64,000 nt of DNA from Aphrocallistes beatrix (lineage: Eukaryota; Porifera; Hexactinellida; Sceptrulophora; Aphrocallistidae): positions 806,001 to 870,000 of the forward strand of contig OY725496.1 in assembly GCA_963281255.1 (NCBI GenBank), in the 5' to 3' direction. The notes under the pieces were generated by a model that worked only from the letters and a program-made list of their open reading frames with translations, searched no databases and had not been told where the DNA came from. This document shows, piece after piece, positions 10,992-21,671 of the stretch. Position numbers and translations under genes: made by a program. The number at the start of each line of letters is the position of its first letter. Positions within the stretch are counted from its first letter, which is position 1.

Positions 10992-11910
10992 ATCTTATAT
11001 ATTAAAATGCTAGGATTTGTTTGTTTGTTTGTTCGAATTGATTGAAGAATTGGCAAGTCGTAGAGATACGAAAATTGGCATGTAGGTTTCAAATGATGAA
11101 TCTACGATTAAGTTCTAAGATCTAAGCGAAATTTTCACACCTCTGCAAAAAAAATGGAAAACAATTTTTCACACCTTTTCTATACAATACTATGTACGGC
11201 TTCACTCTCACAATAGAAATCATTATACGACAATATTGTAGGCTGTAATTGTAATTAATACTTCAAAGCAATAAGTTTTATGAATGTCTCAATAATATAT
11301 TATAGTGTATAGCAGTTAAAAAGGTTATTTCTATATGTTCACACCTTTATATAAATATTTTCACACGATTTGACGAATTTTGAAAATTATGCTAGAAACT
11401 AGCTTCCAACAGTTGACATGGGGTTTTTAGGGGTGTAGATTTCGAATATCATATTTTCAGATCGATATGATAAATTATTTGTCCACTTTTGTTTACAATA
11501 GATACATAAAGTAAACAAATTACAAAAATAGGCTAGAGACTTACTTCCAACGGTTGACATGGGGTTTTCAGGGGTGTAGATTTCGAATATCATATTTTCG
11601 GTCCATATGAAAAATTATCTGTTGACCTTTGTTTACAATAGATACATAAAGTAAACAAATTACAAAAATAGGCTAGAGACTTACTTCCAACGGTTGACAT
11701 GGGGTTTTCAGGGGTGTAGATTTCGAATATCATATTTTCGGTCCATATGAAAAATTATCTGTTGACCTTTGTTTACAATATATATATATATATGAAGGAA
11801 AAAAATTCCAAAAATAGTTTAGATTGAGTAACTCCAGGCGCCCGCAGGGCGACTCTGCGGACACGAAGTGTCCGCAAGCCGCGCAGCGCAAGCAAGCGAA
11901 GCGCGCTTGT
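10992..11910 (+). mobile_element. Helitron-like non-autonomous element, type A1
   Basis: The 5' end is ATCTTATATATTAAAA followed by a TTGT run and the GAATTGATTGAAGAATTGG motif. The body includes a 140-bp tandem array (11388-11806). The 3' end is strikingly GC-rich and forms three successive hairpins: GCGCCC/GGGCG, GCGGACAC-GAA-GTGTCCGC, and a GCGC-rich stem, ending CGCTTGT. No TIRs or clear target duplication are seen. This plan (conserved 5' block, roughly 150-bp internal satellite, 3' hairpins) matches DINE-1/HINE-type Helitron derivatives. That assignment is inferred. Confidence 0.65.
11388..11806 (+). repeat. 140-bp tandem repeat, three units
   Basis: Units start at about 11391, 11532 and 11672 (period 140-141 bp), each with a TTGACATGGGGTTTT block and a CATAAAGTAAACAAATTAC block. 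The same unit occurs in the A1 copies at 51551-52479 (starts at about 51967, 52108, 52248) and, reversed, at 37218-38014, with different copy numbers. Confidence 0.85.
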
Positions 11911-12137
11911 AATAATTATATAATAATTATATTATAATTATATAACAATTATATAATAATTGTATAATTATTATATAATTATTATAAAATTATTATATAA
12001 TAATTATATAATTATTTTATAATTATTATATAATGATTATATAATTATTATATAATGATTATATAATTATTATATAATTATTTTATAATTATTATACAAT
12101 TATTATATAATTATTATATAGTAGTTATAAAATAATC
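11911..12137. repeat. AT-only microsatellite/minisatellite
   Basis: About 230 bp built from TAATTATATAATTAT-like units, almost free of G and C, lying exactly between two Helitron-like elements. Such AT-rich tracts can fold into cruciforms. Confidence 0.9.
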
Positions 12138-13315
12138 ATCTTGCATATTAAAACTCTAGGATTTTTTGTTTGTTTGTTTGTTTGTCCGAATTGATTGAAG
12201 AATTGGCAAGTCGTAGAGATACGAAAATTGGCATGTAGGTGTCAAATGATGAATCTAGGATTAAGTTCGAAGATCTAAGCGAAATGTTCACACCTCGCCG
12301 AGATAGGTGACGAAATGTGCTGACCAATCAAATTCGATTATTTTATAATGCAAATACATTGGAATAAAATAGTAGTGACTTATGCATACAATCAGTAGTG
12401 TTTTGGGGGGGGGGCGCGGGGGGGCGCTGCCCCCCACTTTTTTACATTGTATCATTATCACTATGTTGACTAAAACCTAAATATACTCGCAAACGCTTGT
12501 GATGAATTGGCGCGAAGCACAAAGTGGTAATCAGGTTACAGGAAGGAAATTCAAATCCCGTATGAGATTTGATAAGAATTGATGTACAATGATATTTGAC
12601 CACCTTAAGTTTAAAAATTTTTCTGGGGGGTTAACCCCCAGACCCCCCATTACCTGCGCTCGCTTTTGGCCCCCCCTCTGAGTCTAAACCCTGTATCCGC
12701 CCCTGCCATCAGGGGATTAAAGTTTCACGAAAAAACATATAACTTTTTTACGGGAAGGAAGCGCCCCCCCACTTCTATTTTTGGCAAAACACCGCTGCAT
12801 ACAATCAAAGAACTATTTGTGATTGAAATTCATCGGTTTACGTGACTACCAATCAATTATCAGACTTTTATAATGCCATTCACACGATTCTATTTCATAT
12901 AAATGATTGAATACAGCTATTTTAAGTCTATAATTTGATTGTTAACAACAATTAAAGTGTGTTATATGCTACGATCAATCAATTCGATCATAAAATAACT
13001 TTTAACGACATGGACTGGAATTGATTATTTAAGTATAATAATCTTTAGCAATGTGAACTTTGTGTATTCAAATTGAGCTTGCATTCAGGATTAGTTGACT
13101 TAATACGAAGTAAATTGTATTTATCACGAAACAAAATTTCTGCTAAAGTTCTGATTTCATAAATGTAACCGTAGTCAAATGACAATCCAGCGTACTTAGT
13201 ATAAAACACGAAAGCGATGTATTGTTTCTTTAATATCCCCAAGCGCCCACTGGGTAAATCTGCGGACACGCAGTGTCTGCAAGCCGCGCAGCGCAAGCAA
13301 GCGAAGCGCGCTTGT
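12138..13315 (+). mobile_element. Helitron-like non-autonomous element, type A2, with insertion
   Basis: It shares the first 160 bp (ATCTTGCATATTAAAA, TTGT run, GAATTGATTGAAGAATTGG) and the GC-rich 3' hairpin block ending CGCTTGT with the A1 copies, but has a different body. A second copy of the body, lacking its 3' end, is at 45411-45897. The 401-bp insert at 12395-12795 is absent from that copy. Confidence 0.6.
12395..12795. mobile_element. 401-bp insertion with 12-bp target duplication
   Basis: TGCATACAATCA flanks both ends (12383-12394 and 12796-12807). The homologous A2 copy near 45653-45664 has it once, so the interval is an insertion. Imperfect termini are GTAGTGTTTTG and, reversed, GCGGTGTTTTG. 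The left end is followed by a long G run (about 12403-12424) and the right end preceded by a C run, so the ends could pair. No ORF. Superfamily undetermined; an 11-12 bp duplication is unusual for common animal DNA transposons. Confidence 0.7.
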
Positions 13316-13603
13316 TTTAATAAAAACCAAATGTTACTGTGCATACTTTCTCTAGAATGTTCCATTAGAAAACTTGAGTTGGGTCAAATAAAGATAGAAA
13401 TTCAATTATGCACTTAGAACAGTTCTACAATCTGAAGCGTAATTGAATAAGCTTCAAATTAATTAATATAGTATAAGCCTACTCGACTGTTATGATGAAA
13501 GTGATCATTCAAAACGGTCTAAGACTTTTGGGACAACCCTTGTACCTATGTTTCCTTATTGCTTAGTTTGCTTCTCCCACACATTTCATTATCCTCAAAG
13601 TTG

Positions 13604-13770
13604 CAACCGAATAGAATAGACCAAATACCTTTGGCAAATAATTGATATTAGTTTTGGAACCGAATATTAAGATTCGTAGTATTTGATAGGAGTAACCGAA
13701 TTTTATCAGTATTCGTATCCGTTTTGGGAACTATTTATGAATACTGATTTTCAGTTCAATCGGTTTTAAC
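13604..13770. repeat. decayed ACCGAATA-type repeat
   Basis: A diverged relative of the array at 2105-2281: it starts GTTGCAACCGAATAG and keeps several ATCAGTATTCGTA-like cores. Confidence 0.5.
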
Positions 13771-13777
13771 CTTGAAG

Positions 13778-13783
13778 TTTATT
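13778..13783 (-). terminator. candidate poly(A) signal AATAAA
   Basis: AATAAA on the minus strand, about 145 bp past the stop codon of the gene at 13929-14723, a reasonable distance for a 3' UTR. Confidence 0.4.
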
Positions 13784-13928
13784 ATCTGATACTTTGATTT
13801 AGATAGTTTAATACACACTTTATGATATACAGAAATACTATGATACAATCTAGCACTTAAACAATAACACAACATTACTATCCTAAGCTCTACATATACT
13901 GTGTAACTAAGCTAGTTACGTAGTCATC

Positions 13929-14723
13929 TCACAAGAGCTGATCCATCCTAAATGACATTGCTCCTGCTTCACTATCAACCACTTCAACTATCTCATTAAC
14001 ATCTGTGTCTTTCCAGTAGAACACTGTCGTTCCTACTTTTTGTGAGATTTTGCAATCCTGATCAGTTCCTACTAGTTCCCACTGGTACGGTTGAAGGTCT
14101 GGCTTTGTTCCTAAGCTGAAGAATGTCGAGAAGAACACTAGTAATGAATCTATCGGGTCTTTACTTGTCAAGTGAGGTGTTATGTCATCTGAGTGCTTGC
14201 AAGGGATCTCATCTTCACTATTGACATTATCTTCCAAATGCGGGCTTGACAACTTGATTTCACAGTCTTCGAATCGTAAAAACGAAAAAACAACCGTCCC
14301 AGTACTTTTGTATTCGATAAAAACAACATCACTTTCTGGCAATTCTTCTACAACCAGCAATCTCTTGAGGGATGTGGTTGGGATGATAAAACGATCTTTT
14401 GTAAAACTACCAAGAACAGTCATGTTATAGAGTTGATCATTGAAATCATAGGAAGGCCCTTTACCTTTGGAACCTTTGGAGCACGCTGATACTTTGGGAT
14501 CATGAGAGGACGCTAATTCTTTAGAATCACGGGAAAATAGTGCTTTTGTCGATTTACTTACTTGGATATGACTCGTGTATTCAGGGCCCAGGTACTTGAG
14601 CAGAGCTTCATTGAAAATCCCTATATACTTTACTTTCAGATCGATGTTAATGGTGTCTTTCGTCTTGGGTTTATCCTCGTGTTCAATGTCTTTAGTAGTC
14701 TTGTAGGTTTCTTTGGTAGCCAT
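13929..14723 (-). CDS. unrecognised 264-aa protein, single exon
   Basis: I do not recognise this protein. It starts ATGGCTACC and ends in TGA, with no obvious intron. The first 35 residues are Lys/Asp/Glu/Thr-rich. Residues 60-95 form a low-complexity Ser/Lys stretch. Residues 100-160 (NMTVLGSF, RFIIPTTSLKRLLVVEELP, FIEYKSTGTVVFSFL) and 195-260 (LLVFFSTFFSLG, YQWELVGTD, VGTTVFYWKDTDV) look like an alternating beta-rich soluble fold. There is no signal peptide or membrane segment. A consensus TATA box and a candidate poly(A) signal frame the ORF, which supports a real gene over chance. It stands alone between repeat blocks. It is probably lineage-restricted; function unknown. Confidence 0.65.
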   Translation of the reverse strand: MATKETYKTTKDIEHEDKPKTKDTINIDLKVKYIGIFNEALLKYLGPEYTSHIQVSKSTKALFSRDSKELASSHDPKVSACSKGSKGKGPSYDFNDQLYNMTVLGSFTKDRFIIPTTSLKRLLVVEELPESDVVFIEYKSTGTVVFSFLRFEDCEIKLSSPHLEDNVNSEDEIPCKHSDDITPHLTSKDPIDSLLVFFSTFFSLGTKPDLQPYQWELVGTDQDCKISQKVGTTVFYWKDTDVNEIVEVVDSEAGAMSFRMDQLL

Positions 14724-14761
14724 GAAGGAGTGAGTAAGTAATGGTACAGGATGTTCTGCTC

Positions 14762-14769
14762 TATTTATA
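14762..14769 (-). promoter_or_regulatory. TATA box
   Basis: TATAAATA on the minus strand, 38 bp before the ATG at 14723. With a usual 25-30 bp TATA-to-start distance, transcription would begin about 10 nt before the start codon, giving a very short 5' UTR. Confidence 0.6.
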
Positions 14770-14809
14770 CGATTGAGTGTGTAACTTGACTCTTAATGAC
14801 AGTAGTCAT

Positions 14810-15120
14810 GCTATACTACATCTTAAATTCGAAGGATTTTATAGATGTGTTACATGGAGTTTATCTCTACATTCAGAATTACATGGTAAATAACATCTAT
14901 AAAGCGATTGTACAGTTGTGTCATAAAACAGGTGCACAAAGGCAACAATTCCTTTTGTGGTAAATTGGATCCGACAGTTTGTGCAGATTTGATATATACA
15001 AGTAGTATACATTGAATCATATTCTAATTCAGCACGAATACTTTCATTTCAAATTGTGACATATTTTGAATAGCAGACGTAGGACTATCCTTATGGCTTT
15101 ATCAAAGTTTTGATACTAAG
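14810..15120. other. upstream flank, nothing further recognised
   Basis: AT-rich sequence upstream of the gene at 13929-14723. No second promoter element or coding region is evident. Confidence 0.35.
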
Positions 15121-15725
15121 TATATATATATAAAGTCCGAGTACTTGTATAGCCGTGTTTCGCCCTGCGGATGCCTGTGAATGCAAACAAGTTTAGAATC
15201 TCAGTACAGGTGCTAAATATTAATACATTGCCCAATCCATTTCAAAATTTCACTTTATAAATACGTTGTAAACAAAAGAATTATCAATATAAGATCGAAA
15301 ATACGATAAATGGAATCTACACCACTAAAAACTTCATATCAACCATTGGAAGTTAGTCTCTAGCATATTTTTCAAAATATTAAGGTGTGAAAATATGTAT
15401 ATAAATGTGCAAAATATATGCATAATATTTTCTATTGCTATGCAGCACACTAAAATTGAGATGTCTATAAAAGTTATTGGTTTCGAGTATAAATAAAAAG
15501 TACAGTTCTATTGTAGTGCCTTACAATGATTTCTATTGTGAGATTGAAGTCATATATATTGAATAGAAAAGGTGTGAAATTTATTTTCTATTCTTTGCAG
15601 AGGTGTGGAAATCACGCTAAGGATCTTCGAACTTAATCTTAGATCCATCATTTGGCACCTGCATGCCAATTTTTCGTATTTCTACGACTTGCCGATAATA
15701 AACAAACAAACAAACAAAAAAACCT
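15121..15725 (-). mobile_element. decayed type A1 Helitron-like element, reversed
   Basis: In reverse orientation it carries the AACAAACAAACAAACAA run and the ACGACTTGCC motif near 15690-15715, and the TTCACACCTC/GCAGAGGTGTG blocks. One diverged 140-bp unit is left, and a broken remnant of the 3' GC block (CGCCCTGCGGATGCC) lies near 15160. Older and more diverged than the 10992 copy. Confidence 0.55.
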
Positions 15726-16014
15726 AATATTCTTATACGTATATGTAAGATTGTTAGCTATGACTGACCTGTCGATGGGCTGGCCGGACTAGAGAAGACG
15801 ATACAGTTGGGACTCCTGTCTAGTACCACTACCTTATTTGTCATTTGATTCACGTCTTGAGGTTTAGATATCGATACTTGTCTCATAGTATATTCGTACT
15901 AGGAGGGCAGAGAACATATACACTCTGTTTATCTATAAGACCGCTATGAACAAATACTGATTTTTGTCTGATTTCAAAACCTTCCTTGCACATGTATTTA
16001 TATTGAATATATAT

Positions 16015-16393
16015 TGAATGAAGTTCGCGTCATTGTCACCTTTTTTATAATTAGATATTTCAGTTTTTCGACTATAACTCAACAATTTTAGGCGATAAAA
16101 GGCTGAAATTTTAAAAGAATGTATATCTTGATATATCTCACATATAATACAACTATTATAGAAAAATAATGACTCAACACTCTGTTATGACGTCATTATT
16201 ACGCATCAAAATTTAAAAAATAGACGAATTTGGTGATTTTTCGTGCGATATCGATTGTAACAGTTGGACAGATGTATTTAGAGATGTCATCTCCCTTATA
16301 ATTAATCAATGTTACCCCAGGCGCCCAAAGGGCGCCTCCGGCGGACATAGCGTCCGCCAGCCGCGTAGCGGAAGCAAGCGAAGCGCGCTTGTA
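16015..16393 (+). mobile_element. 5'-truncated type B Helitron-like element
   Basis: This is the 3' part of the B family: the CAGTTTTTCGACTATAACTCA block, the ATGACGTCATTATTACGCATC block, the GAGATGTCATCTCCC block, then three GC-rich hairpins (GGCGCCCAAAGGGCGCC; GCGGACATAGCGTCCGC; GCGTAGCGG...CGCGC) ending CGCTTGT. Directly after it, 16394-16432 repeats the TA-run plus TGTAACGAATTGATTAAAGA motif typical of a B 5' region, so two B pieces lie head to tail. Confidence 0.65.
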
Positions 16394-16439
16394 TATATAT
16401 ATTTGTAACGAATTGATTAAAGAAACTGGCATACATTCT

Positions 16440-16960
16440 CTAGGCCTGCTACAATGCATGCTATGCTTTGATGAACGAGTACTGCTCAATTCACCTCTGA
16501 TTTACCTAAAACCTCAGCTACGCTCATCATACTCTGTTCTTCAAGGCTTAACGCTCCATCTAGTATAATATATTGTTATTTACTTGCATGGAATTATCAG
16601 AAGATTATAACATGTACTGTTATAATGAATTCGTTCCTATTTTAGTTGAATCAGTGATAATCCATGATAGTACGATTCCCGATTCAGTGTTGCAATCAGG
16701 GTTAGGTTTGGGTACCGGTTCGGGCAGATTCAGGTTCAAACAGCAAAATATAGCAATCTATAGAATATAATTGAGTTGGGTCAAATACGAATTCAAATTC
16801 AGATTTAAAGAAGGGAAAATGTAAAATATGAAAAAATATGAAGAAAATTTTTAAAAAATTGAATGAGTTATTGAAACTTAAGAGAATAGGGACCATGTTT
16901 GCTCTTCTCATTCTAGATTCTTCACAATCTTCGGGGTATCCAAATCTCTATCTCCCGCAT
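16440..16960. other. intergenic, nothing recognised
   Basis: Short ORFs on both strands overlap here, but none has a domain or gene context. A GGTACCGGTTCGGGCAGATTC stretch near 16711 resembles degenerate GGTTCGGG-type repeat scraps near 28725-28770. Confidence 0.35.
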
Positions 16961-16970
16961 TGGTAGATAG

Positions 16971-17204
16971 GGGCATGCTTAATTTCCGGGAAGGGACCGT
17001 CCCGGAAAATCTAGATACCTAATTTACGGGACGGGACGAGTCAAGATGCCTAATCTCCGGGACGGGACAGAAAAGGTACCCAATTTCCGGGACGGGACGG
17101 GTTTAGATACCTAATTTCCGGGAAGGGATTCCGTCCCGTCCCGGAAATTAAGTATCTAGATTTTACGGGACGGTCCCGTCCCATCCCGGAAATTAGGCAT
17201 GCCC
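16971..17204. mobile_element. 234-bp MITE with 9-bp target duplication
   Basis: GGTAGATAG flanks both ends exactly (16962-16970 and 17205-17213). The TIRs match at 19 of 20 positions, beginning GGGCATGCTTAATTTCC and GGGCATGCCTAATTTCC. The interior is almost entirely further copies of the TTTCCGGGACGGGAC terminus (at least four direct and two inverted, about 35-40 bp apart). A 9-bp duplication fits MULE- or Merlin-type elements; Merlin TIRs start GG. No ORF. Confidence 0.85.
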
Positions 17205-17213
17205 GGTAGATAG

Positions 17214-17800
17214 CATGTCAACAACACTCCTGTTTTACTCAGCTCATCATTACAGTGGATAATTCTGGGTTTGTTTTGATTATTTTGTTTTTGTTTAGTG
17301 ATAGTTTTGAGAACACTTCTTATATCACTTACAGGGCCATTTTCATCCCATTAAAAAAGTATATGGTGTCAAAGCGTGATTTGATTTTTTTCCAAGCAAT
17401 ATTACAAGGATTCAAAGTTAGCACGCAAAATGTTCAAATCCCGTGATTTGTAAAACTTATGTGCTGTAATGATAAGAACTAAACATTTAGAGTTCTTTAG
17501 TGAACAAAATAATTACATTTTAATCTCAAAACATTTGTCCAATCATATGATGACTACAAAAGCAATGAACCACTAACTATACTAGGGGATTAAGTACCAA
17601 TACTGTAAGTTTCAAACTAATCCTAGCTACAATGAACAATGATAAATCTATAAACAAAATAGGTTGTTGTTAATTATCGTAGAAGAAGAGGCGTTCTTAC
17701 TGTCCTTTAGGTTGAAGAGCAGTACTCATTCATTACTGCAAAACAGGAACAGAAATGGGTCTAGAGAAGACAATACAAATAGTTATTTCATTCGAAATAT
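17214..17800. other. 3' flank of the receptor phosphatase gene
   Basis: AT-rich sequence downstream of the phosphatase stop codon. I see no clean AATAAA close to the stop on the minus strand, and no other gene. Confidence 0.35.
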
Positions 17801-20139
17801 TTAAAACTTAGTTATTGATACATGAATGTTAGAAATATTTCTTACCAAAGTTGGCACAAAGTTCATTCTTTCTCTCCTAAGACGTTTGGTAGCATGAAAT
17901 ATGTCGATTTGTCCTTTGTCCTTCATCTCTTGTATGCATCGATAAACTGTGTAAATAATTCCAGTCTTTCCGATGCCATCTTGACAATGTATTATTATTG
18001 TGTTATTAGGGTTTACTTGCCTATACTCAATGATTAATTGAAGGAGAATAATGATTGATTGGAAATCTGTGCTTTCACCCTTTTCATTCCAAGCTGTAGA
18101 AATCACTTGTATAAAAGTCCGTTCCGACTGTTCCGAATTATTCTTAAGTAGGATTTCTCGTTTTATTAATGCTATTGACTTTTCAGAATTGGTTACAGAG
18201 ACTTCAAATGGAGGTACGTTCGAAGAGACTCCGTTATTAGGCCAATAAGCTTTTCGATCAGACATGTTTCCAAGTATTTCAGACTTTCCTTCCGAAGTAG
18301 CTAGGATGACAACTAACACTGCTTCAGTTTGGTACACCATTTGGAAGAAATCCACAAGAGTATTTGCATCGGGATGTATAGTAGTTATGAATTGAATACC
18401 TTCATGGTAACTGGCATTTATATAATCACACGGAAAGAAAATCGATGTGATTACAACTCGATTATAATCAAATGGCATTATCTCTCCACTAGGGTTTTTG
18501 TCAGGGTTATTATCTGCAGTATCAGTCGATAAATAGAAGGACTTCTTGCATTGGTAGTTAAGTTCAGAGAATTGTTGATAAAACACAGATACAAACCCCT
18601 CTTGATCGCTTTCTAAATAGCTGTTATAGGTATTCGTAAAATCTTCAACTGGAATGGATGTTTTTCCAAGCAAGAGCTCCAAGACAGCAAGATATATGAA
18701 TTTGTACTGACGAAAGGTTTGAACCATATGTGGGCGATGCTCTCTTATCTCATGTACAACCTGATAAATTGAGATTGGCTGCATTTGGTTTATGGCTGAT
18801 CGAAGGTTGAATAACGTTATAAATGTCCCAGTTCGACCTACACCAGTTGAACAATGGACAAGAATGGGAGCTTTACTAAGTATCATGGTCTCTTGAACTG
18901 ATCCAACAAAGGCCAACAATTCATCATATAAAGTTGGGACATCATGATCTGGCCATGCTGTAAAATGAAAGTGCTTTATCTGTAACTGTTCCTCTTTGCA
19001 TTCAGCTTCGAACATCCGCGTTATGTAACCATTATAAATATCAGTTCGTAAATTTGTAAATTTGTAAGGTCCATACTCAACATGTTCGCCTTTATTTGTG
19101 GGGAAATAAGCTTCACACTTCCTATTCTCACCTTCTGTTAAGTTGGTCACCATCACAATATTGAGGATATTCTGCTCGAAAATCATTTGCCAGAAGTCTT
19201 CTAAAGTGTTTTCTTTCGGGCCTTGTGAAGCAATGAAACACTGTGGAACATACAGACCAGGGATATGGCTAGTATTAATGTAGTCAGATTGTTCGTCCTC
19301 CCCTTTCTCTTTCAAGGCAACTCGTGACTTATCATAAGGGTATATTAACTTGTATTTATTCTTAGGCTTGTTACTTTGTATTTGTGCTTTATCACAAGTA
19401 TATCGGAACGAATCACCTCCAAGGCTATCATACTCTTCTTCGAGCGTCTTTTCTTTCTCCCAAAGCTGATCAACATGTATTTTAAACCTGTCCAGTAGTA
19501 TTGACCTTTGTCGTTGATCGCTGTAGTCTGTGATATGAGACTGATCTTCTTCTCCTTGCATCTTTGAGTCTGGTTCAGGAAATTGTGGCTTTGTCATCAT
19601 TGATTCTATATTATGATGGTCATACATAAGATCATCCTGTTGAGTGCTGCATGTTATATGCTTATATTCTTTACCATTCAGCATATATACCGGATTTGAA
19701 ACTGAGTCACTTTCCTCCAAATTTTTGATCGCATAATTATTTTTTCTTTTCATTTTGAAGATAATGATTAAAAACAGTGTGATTGCTATCGCGACGAGCA
19801 CGAACATTAGGAACATCAAAGCTGGGATGATTGTCTCTAGGGGGATACCAACTCGTGACATTGATTGTGTGATTTCAATAGATATGTTAGAGGTCTCCAG
19901 AGTGTAAGCGTAAGATAATGTGACATATACTGTGTATGTTCGTCCAGGAATGAGCTCTTTAAGGTCAAAAGTTGTATCTGTTGTTGTATTTTTATAGTAT
20001 TCACCATTTTCTGTGTAAGAAATGGTAAATGTCTGATTAGCTTCGTCAGGAAGAAATGTTTCTAATTCCCAAAACAAAGTGATGGGTCTAATATTGATAT
20101 CGCTATGATTGAGTGTGATTATGCTCTGTCTTGTAAAAC
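17801..20139 (-). CDS. receptor protein tyrosine phosphatase, last exon (FN3-TM-D1-D2)
   Basis: A single exon encodes the end of the ectodomain and the whole cytoplasmic part. The acceptor (TTTGCTTAG before 20139) joins in phase 1 to the exon ending at 20217. Counting from codon 20077: an FN3-like domain up to residue 72, a transmembrane helix at about 81-107 followed by KMKRKNN (stop-transfer), then phosphatase domain D1 at about 193-470. D1 has the WPD loop (WPDHDVP, 375-381), the P-loop HCSTGVGRTG with Cys409 and Arg415, and the Q-loop QTFRQYKF (453-460), so it should be active on phosphotyrosine. D2 (about 497-745) keeps HCQDGIGKTG but has Lys704 for the catalytic Arg, has TAWNEKG where WPD should be, and lacks the QTxxQY motif. 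It is a pseudophosphatase domain. ORF ends TAA at 17801. Confidence 0.93.
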
Positions 20140-20216
20140 CTAAGCAAATAATATTAGTATATTAACGTCATGGAAATAAGTGTAATCGATCACTGATTAA
20201 AGTAATTTAACTCTAC

Positions 20217-20531
20217 CTGTGACTGTGAGCATGAATCCAGCAGTTGAATAGGTAACATCAGCACTAGTCTTTCTTCTCAGTGAGTAGAGACCTTGATTTT
20301 CTATCTTCAATACATCTATGATATACTCTGTCTCTGAAATGATATACTTGTAGTTCGAAACTGTATCTCTTTCCATCATCCACTCGCACATACTTGTGTC
20401 ACATGTTAGTTTTATATTCTCTGATAAAATTGGAATTTCAATCGTTTGTGAATATGGAAAGTTTGCATTATTCACATCACTGAAAAGAATTTCCAATGTT
20501 CCATCATACGTAAGCTTGCTAAATGCTGTAT
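20217..20531 (-). CDS. receptor phosphatase exon, gamma-type Ig-like domain 4
   Basis: Acceptor CCTGTAG before 20531; donor GTAGAG after 20217; intron to the last exon 77 bp, phase 1. One Ig-like beta-sandwich of about 105 residues with LTCDTSMCEW and a GLYSLRR strand in the usual C-terminal Y-x-C place but without the Cys. It resembles the gamma exons at 21387-21671 and 22415-22705 (LTYDG start, IEIPILSENIKL strand). It joins the third alpha-beta pair to the FN3-like domain. Confidence 0.8.
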
Positions 20532-20625
20532 CTACAGGTACGTATATATGATATAAAATCAGAATGTTAGAAGTAAACTTTTCTGTATGTATGAAATATG
20601 TAAGTACACACTCGAATATCAATAC

Positions 20626-21671
20626 CTTTCAAATTCAAATGAATATTGCCAACAACAGTGATAGGACTCTGTCTATAAAAGCAACTGAATATGTAGACTC
20701 CTGATCCGAGCTGTGTAAACACATCACTGGCATCTACTGGGTTTAAATATTCAATGGGAGTATTCGCATCACCGTTTTTAACTTCATCAGTAGTCCAACG
20801 AATGGAAGTTAAGCCAATATTCGGATCTTGATAGAGAAGAGCTAATACTCCGCCAATAATGTACGTTATCTCATCATCTCCGTCTAAATCTTCTTCTGAT
20901 ACTATAATACACTTGTTTTTATAGAAAACACAATTTAATTAGGATTTATTCATCATTCAACGATAATACTTACAAATCATTGTTGTGTTATTTGGCACAA
21001 TTATTCCCACAGAGAATATAATTGGTTGTTGGAGATGGTCTGGAACATGACAAGTATAAATACCAGCCTTGAAGATATGGATGATTTCAACCCCGAACAA
21101 GGAATCGAAGTATCCGTTTTCAATCTGTAGAGCCGAAGTCACATTCTCCTGATAATACCACTGTGTACTACTATCATCAGCGCCTTGATAGGATGTGAAG
21201 CAAGCTAGCTGCGTATTATTCTTACCGAATGTATTGTTCCGCATAGGAGAGTAACCAAAACTGTTTTTAACTGCTATATTCGAACCTATAAAATATCATT
21301 ATGTCACTTCTTCAAGCATCACTACCAGAATTGATAATAGACCTAATAAGACTAAATAAATTATTAAGGTGATATGAAGTATATACCTGAGGTTAATATG
21401 TTTAAGATGAAAACTTCAGCTATCCTTTTATCCCATGTTAGATTTGTGTTGAATAAGTATTTTCCTCCAGAAGCCAAAGTGTGAAATGGAATTGTAATGT
21501 TTCTCGACGCAACTAACCGAGAATCCGGATATTCCCAAATCCCAGATTCGAAATTAGTAGACAGCAGTACTTGAGTAGAGAAAAGCGGTATTGTAAGTGT
21601 GATTATATCTGGACTCAAAGAATCATATTTGATAGCTTGGAATCCGTCATAACTAAGCATTAATGAGGGCT
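20626..21671 (-). CDS. receptor phosphatase exons, third gamma-alpha-beta triad
   Basis: Three exons: gamma 21387-21671, alpha 20974-21285, beta 20626-20901 (introns 101 and 72 bp, phase 1). Gamma: the IWEYPDS core Trp is kept but the usual Cys pair is missing. Alpha: LACFTSYQG, STQWYYQ, GIYTCHV, a normal Cys-Trp-YxC Ig core. Beta: LALLYQDPN, SIRWTTD, GVYIFSCF. N-glycosylation sequons (NNT, NVT, NITIP) fit an extracellular location. The 66-bp intron before gamma (21672-21737) is a multiple of three and free of stops, so unspliced RNA would still read through. Confidence 0.82.

Noticed and set aside
14182-14430. 82-aa plus-strand ORF
   Set aside because: Shadow of the 264-aa minus-strand gene, which has promoter and poly(A) context.
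17822-18532. Plus-strand ORFs of 65-71 aa
   Set aside because: Shadows of the phosphatase D2 coding region.
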